Of a stretch of DNA of 64,000 bases, positions 59,525-64,000 are shown piece after piece. Made by a program: the position numbers and the translations under genes. Below the pieces are notes generated by a model. The model had not been told where the DNA came from and did no database searches. It saw only the letters and a program-made list of their open reading frames with translations. The DNA lies in the NCBI GenBank assembly GCA_009760855.2, contig WPIO01000010.1:1697001-1761000 (forward strand). Direction: 5' to 3'. How positions within the stretch are numbered: position 1 is the stretch's first letter; each line of letters starts with the position of its first letter. Source of the DNA: Cristatella mucedo. Lineage: Eukaryota; Bryozoa; Phylactolaemata; Cristatellidae.

Positions 59525-59932
59525 CGTCTGTTACTCCACAAAGCTACAAAGACTATGTGGCTGTTACGCAGGGAGTTTTTGTTTAGCGCACTCACAGCCT
59601 AAGCGGCTTTTGGTACGCATTCGGTAGTCAACCGACTTCATCTCACGCAACAAAGAGAAAGTGGGAAGCATAGCAGAGTCAGGTGAGCAGTTTAGGTAGT
59701 GAGTAGCGTGGAAGTAGCAGCTCAAGACCGCTGGAAAGGATGTGTGCCGTAGTCGGCAGCAGGATAATAGTTGTCGTTGCGTAAGATTTGTGGAAGCGAG
59801 TTCCACAGTCTAGGACCTGCAGAGTTAAAGCTTCTGTCGCCAACGGTCTTTAACCACAGGAATAGAACAGTTAATTTATTGTCCATACAGAGGCCTGAGG
59901 GCACGAAGAGGCTGAAACTGGTGCAGCGTCAC
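59525..59932 (-). mobile_element. LINE B 3' fragment, minus strand
   Basis: TTTAGCGCACTCACAGCCTA, AGTCTAGGACCTGCAGAGTT and CCAACGGTCTTTAACCACAG match the copy at 27.4 kb; it encodes NKLTVLFLWLKTVGDRSFNS on the minus strand. Confidence 0.88.
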
Positions 59933-60161
59933 AAAGTCCCCTGACATGACGACATTTAAAAAAATCTTAACATGCACCTGTATATTATAGCATTTGGTTG
60001 GTCTGTGGGGTCTGTGTGAATTTATCTTCATGTGCGTGCAACTGCTTACACTATTCCTGCTGCTTGCGGATGCTACTACCAAACAGTTGGTAATGCTTCA
60101 TACGTATCATCTGTTAAGTGCCTAGAGAGAGATTCAGTTCTCCGAGGTTGCTATACCAATC

Positions 60162-60197
<36 letters not shown>
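59932..60197 (+). mobile_element. LINE A 3' fragment
   Basis: CCCCTGACATGACGACATTT, then the UTR and AAGTGCCTAGAGAGAGATTC with a long (ATT)n tail. It directly follows an inverted LINE B fragment. Confidence 0.85.
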
Positions 60198-60200
<3 letters not shown>

Positions 60201-60282
60201 ATACAGGAACCGTGACCAATATCCAGGCAGTCGTAATCTGGCTGATGCATTCATGCCAAAATTTCGCTGCACAACTCATCAA

Positions 60283-60460
60283 GGGCCGTGATAGCCCAGG
60301 TGGTAAGGTACTCGCTCTTCACGACCGAGGTAGTGGGTTCGTATCTTGCAGTGGGCGATCCTTTATTGCCAACTGCAAGTGACGGTGACAGCCGGCAAGG
60401 CTTGTCTACCGCTATGCAAATGGGGCTCCCGAATCTGCTAATATTTATTATTTTTTAACA
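60283..60460 (+). mobile_element. tRNA-derived SINE
   Basis: Head GGGCCGTGATAGCCCAGGTG, CACGACCGAGGTAGTGGGTTCG, GGGCGATCCTTTATTGCCAA, and a tail with CGCTATGCAAATGGGGCT and a T-rich end. Confidence 0.85.
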
Positions 60461-62526
60461 TAGTGGGTTGGCAGTCAAAGACTCCCTCCATACATTTTAT
60501 TTCGTGAACCGACTCAAAAAACCGTTTTCCAGCAATTCGAGCTGCCAGCGCATGTTTTCAGTTAACGCAAACTGCAACAGGGAGGCTTTGACTATTGAAT
60601 CGCTGACACAGTGGTCGCAGCCAATCGACCGCTAGAAGACAGCAGCCTACGCAACAAGCATCGCAATAAAACGCTTTCGCTATCTAAATCGATCGTCGAA
60701 AACGCCACATTTATCACTTTATCGCCGAGTTGCACCGGCTCCCCATCAAGCACTGCATCAACCTCACGACCCCATCGAACACTCTGGGGTGCCTTCGTCC
60801 GCTCCGGATTGCCTATCTGAAATACGTCTGAAATTATTTCACTAACCCGCGCCCATGAAAGATCAAGGAGCACAACTCCAGGAAGGAGGAGCTGAGCGTC
60901 CCCGACGTGGCTCCGCCCTAGTGATAGCCAATCTAGCAATTCTTTAGTAATGTAACACTTCTAAATGGAAAAAGGAAAATTTACTTCAAGATACTTTTAT
61001 ATCAACGAACATCGAAAAAGCGGCGCCTTACCCGGGTTCCTTCTCCAATCTCTCTCGCTCTAGTTGAGCGAGAAGAAAAACAAGTGCTTTCGTTTGAGTT
61101 GGGAGCCACGCGAAGGCTTTCCCAATTGTCTGCTTTTCTCGTTTTCGTCTGCCATAGGTACGCGAAAGTTCTACGAGTTTTTCTTCTTTTTGCACCATAT
61201 ATTGCTTTCAATGTGTATACTCTCACTTGGCGACCTATCGCGGTTACTCTTATTAAAATTGAATTAATTTAAAACCGCGAGAGTGCATTTTGCCATTCTT
61301 CTTTATATGCGCACGGGTTCTCTTCTAATTGGTCAGCGCCGGACAGCGAACCAGCAGTGACTTCCGCTTACGGGACGTTGCTTATTATTTTAAGATTCCA
61401 ATAACTTTTCAATTTCATTTTCAATTTTAAGTAAGAGAGCGCATTTTTCCTTTATAGTTATTCGTGCAAACGGTGCTGGCTCTCTTGCCTTTGCTCGGCG
61501 TCGACTAGCAAATCAAAAATGATTTTTATTACTACATCTCTCGCGAACGCCGGTCTGGTGACGCTAAGGTTTAGGTCGCTCCTGAGTCTCGCCGCAGCGG
61601 CACAAAGCTGGTAGCGGAGTCTCTTTTGCTTCCGGCTGCGTTTAGGCTCGCGCTTCCGCGAGACTATACGAGATCTGCACAGGCGGCTGCCGGTCGCCTG
61701 ACCTGCTGACACTGCTCCTAACGTGGGGTGATTGGTTGCTGTTTTAACTGATTCACAGCATGAATGAGCTAGATAGAGATCGCATTTATTCAGAACCCAC
61801 AGCCGAAAAAAGGAGCCTCTTTAACGTGTCACAGTGTGGAATGATTTGGCCTACTTTTGCAGCTCGAGTTACTACATGCGATGACAATCCAGGATGAAGT
61901 GAAATTGCAAATGCATACAATAAAAAATCTGACTGGCAGCGGGGGAGCCTCGGTGGAGACATTGGTGGGTCATTTCCACCCGCCATACAGCGATGGTGGC
62001 AGCGACCTGAGCAGCACCCTATTTTTGTACGGGGGGGGGGGAGCGATTGTCACCAATGACATTATGTCTTTAATTCCAGTCGACGAGCCGTCGCTTTGTT
62101 TGCGTCGAATAAATTTATGATTGTGTGCTGCAAGTTGTCATTCATTGCAGATCTAGCACCGCCTACACGAACATCTTGCGGGTTTTGCCCCTGTAAATAA
62201 ATTCTATGCACGTCTTGCCTTACCTGGATGGCATGCCTGGCTCCGCCGCTGCTGACAGGCATCAAAATTTAGCATGCTACATTGAAATGAGAGCACCTGA
62301 CAATACTCGGAACAGGTTAAACGTCAACATCCGAAGCCAGGCTGAGTTGGCCAATCGTGGATAACATTGTTATGCCTTCCTTTGAAGCTGCCGGTCTTCG
62401 CTTCTTAGCATAAGGTCATTTAGCGTCTGAATCTTAGCCGAATCTGCCGTTAACTCTGTCTGGTACGCCATTGGTATGTTATCGGGTCTCTCGATGTCTT
62501 TCAAGCTTCACCATATATTGACCAGT
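60461..62526. other. Intergenic, no recognised gene
   Basis: Mixed sequence with a run of about 10 G at 62031. Short frames at 61458-61712 and 61857-62120 are not recognisable. Confidence 0.45.
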
Positions 62527-62698
62527 GGGTCTTAGCCCAGGGATACGGTGCTCGATCTTCAGGACCCAGTCGTGGGTTCGAGTCCTTCATTGGGCGATCC
62601 TTCATTGCCCACTGCAAGCGGTTGTAATAGCCATCAAGGCTCTTCTGTCACTATATGAATGAGGCTTTTGAATCAGCTAATGATTTAAAAAAAAAATA
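62527..62698 (+). mobile_element. tRNA-derived SINE
   Basis: Head CTTAGCCCAGGGATACGG, B box GGGTTCGAGTCC, body TTGGGCGATCCTTCATTGCC and tail GAATCAGCTAATGATTT followed by an A run. Confidence 0.85.
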
Positions 62699-62809
62699 TT
62701 TTACTAAATTTTCAGCAGAATGGCATCCATGCGATCGGTTTTTGAACGTCAAACGAGGGCAGACAGCAGCACGAGCCAAGCTGAGGCCGTTCTGATACCG
62801 GCGTCCTAA

Positions 62810-63300
62810 ATGTATAGTAATAATAATACATTTGTATAACATCCCCAGAGAACTTAATCTCTTTCGAGGCACTTTACATATGCTGTAAGGGAAGCATGTC
62901 AATATGCTTAGTGATAACATGCATGCTGTCGGCATGCATAAGCACACAAAGAACAATTCCTAAAAACCCAGAAAATGCTCCGAGGAACAGGTGGGTTTTT
63001 AACATTTTTTTTACATGTCAAGTCAGAGAATGTCGTGACATCAGCTGAGAATGAGTTCCAGGCTTTGGGAGCATATAAACTGAAGGCACGGTCCTCAAAT
63101 GATTTGAGGTTAGTTCGAGACAGATACATTACTTATGTGACAAGAGCAGGTGGTGCTGCTGCGGGAAGCCTGATTAGGTCGTACAGGCATTTCATGCATG
63201 AAATGGGCTGGAACAACAGAATGAAGGGACTTACAAGTGAGTGACGGTGCACCTTTAAGGCGACACAGGGCTGATGAGCCAGTGCAGCTTGATGAGAAGT
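62810..63300 (-). mobile_element. LINE A 3' fragment, minus strand
   Basis: AATAATAATACATTTGTATA, AGAACTTAATCTCTTTCGAG, and the ORF end on the minus strand (SFEDRAFSLYAPKAWNSFSA), reaching a decayed LH..APAHF region. Confidence 0.85.
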
Positions 63301-63896
63301 GGCGTAATGCGGCCGGTGTGGCGTTCCCGACAAACAAAACTAGTTTAGCTGCAGAGCTTTTCGCCAGATATAGGCGTCCTTCGGTACAGGCCCGGAGACC
63401 TTGGTCTACGCTTCTACACTGGCTTAGACTGGCCGACCGGCGCAGCTGAATACCAACCGCTGTTCACTTACATCAGGCCGAATAGCAGCCGACAGTAGAG
63501 CTATCGTGAACTGCAAACATCAGCTTGTGGGTTGCCATCTGTCTTGGCCACGCTCAAGTGGGCACACAGTCACCACTGTGTCGGGACGGACACGTGACAG
63601 CCGAACTGACAAGTTCGACTGATGCAACTTGCTGATCGCATTGGTCATCGCATCTGATGATCTGTGTGCCGACCGGCGGTCGCCTGCATGTGCCGGCGAA
63701 GAACTCGATGGCAGTGGTGGAGTTATACTCCAATTGCAAACACATCGAACAGGTGTCTGCATGCTACCTTAAGTGTTCAGCCACTGTGTAAGGGATGCAG
63801 TCACCAGCAACAAGTCCACGGCGGCAAAGTGGACGCCCTGAATAGGAAGCTCCGTTTATTAATTCAAGATGTACATGCATTGCAAGCTGATTAGCA

Positions 63897-63901
<5 letters not shown>
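63301..63901. other. Intergenic, nothing recognised
   Basis: Unique-looking sequence between the last LINE A fragment and the terminal CA repeat. Confidence 0.45.

Positions 63902-63976
<75 letters not shown>
63902..63976. repeat. (CA)n microsatellite
   Basis: About 37 CA units near the right edge. Confidence 0.97.
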
Positions 63977-63980
<4 letters not shown>

Positions 63981-64000
63981 CACACAAACCAGCACGTTCA

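Overview
This is animal nuclear DNA: no operons, long introns, many microsatellites, tRNA-derived SINEs, truncated LINEs and a hAT MITE. The one gene I recognise is a homologue of Caskin (CASK-interacting adaptor), a family known only from animals. The repeat mix and mid-range GC fit an invertebrate, but I cannot name the lineage from sequence alone.

Gene (minus strand, 36676 to 1 and beyond the left edge). Eight coding exons (36586-36676, 34769-34820, 24243-24340, 21325-21470, 7758-7853, 4239-4372, 3666-3774, 1-76) join in phase without an internal stop. They encode about 267 residues: the N-terminal helix, six ankyrin repeats and the start of the segment after them. SH3, CASK-binding and SAM regions, if present, lie outside the window. 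The introns run from 464 bp to about 13.5 kb and hold most of the repeats of the left half. A CpG-rich, (CG)n-bearing tract at about 36.70-38.55 kb lies just upstream of the start codon and is the likely promoter region.

Right half (38.6-64 kb). I recognise no gene here. It is largely a graveyard of LINE family A (CR1/L2-like reverse transcriptase, 3' tail ending in (TTA)n) in both orientations. The best copies are at 48.17-49.30 kb and 54.83-56.18 kb. There are also LINE family B tails, SINEs, a 44-nt poly(C) run, a (CAG)29 tract and several AT-, GA- and CA-repeats. Two weak exon-like stretches near 42.5 and 43.2 kb are listed at low confidence.

Most notable beyond the gene: a 192-bp hAT MITE at 31.1 kb that resembles elements known from vertebrates and linked with horizontal transfer; several perfect or near-perfect palindromes with 0-3 nt spacers; a (CT)n array grown inside a LINE tail; and an in-frame TGA shared by the two best LINE A copies but absent from two older ones.
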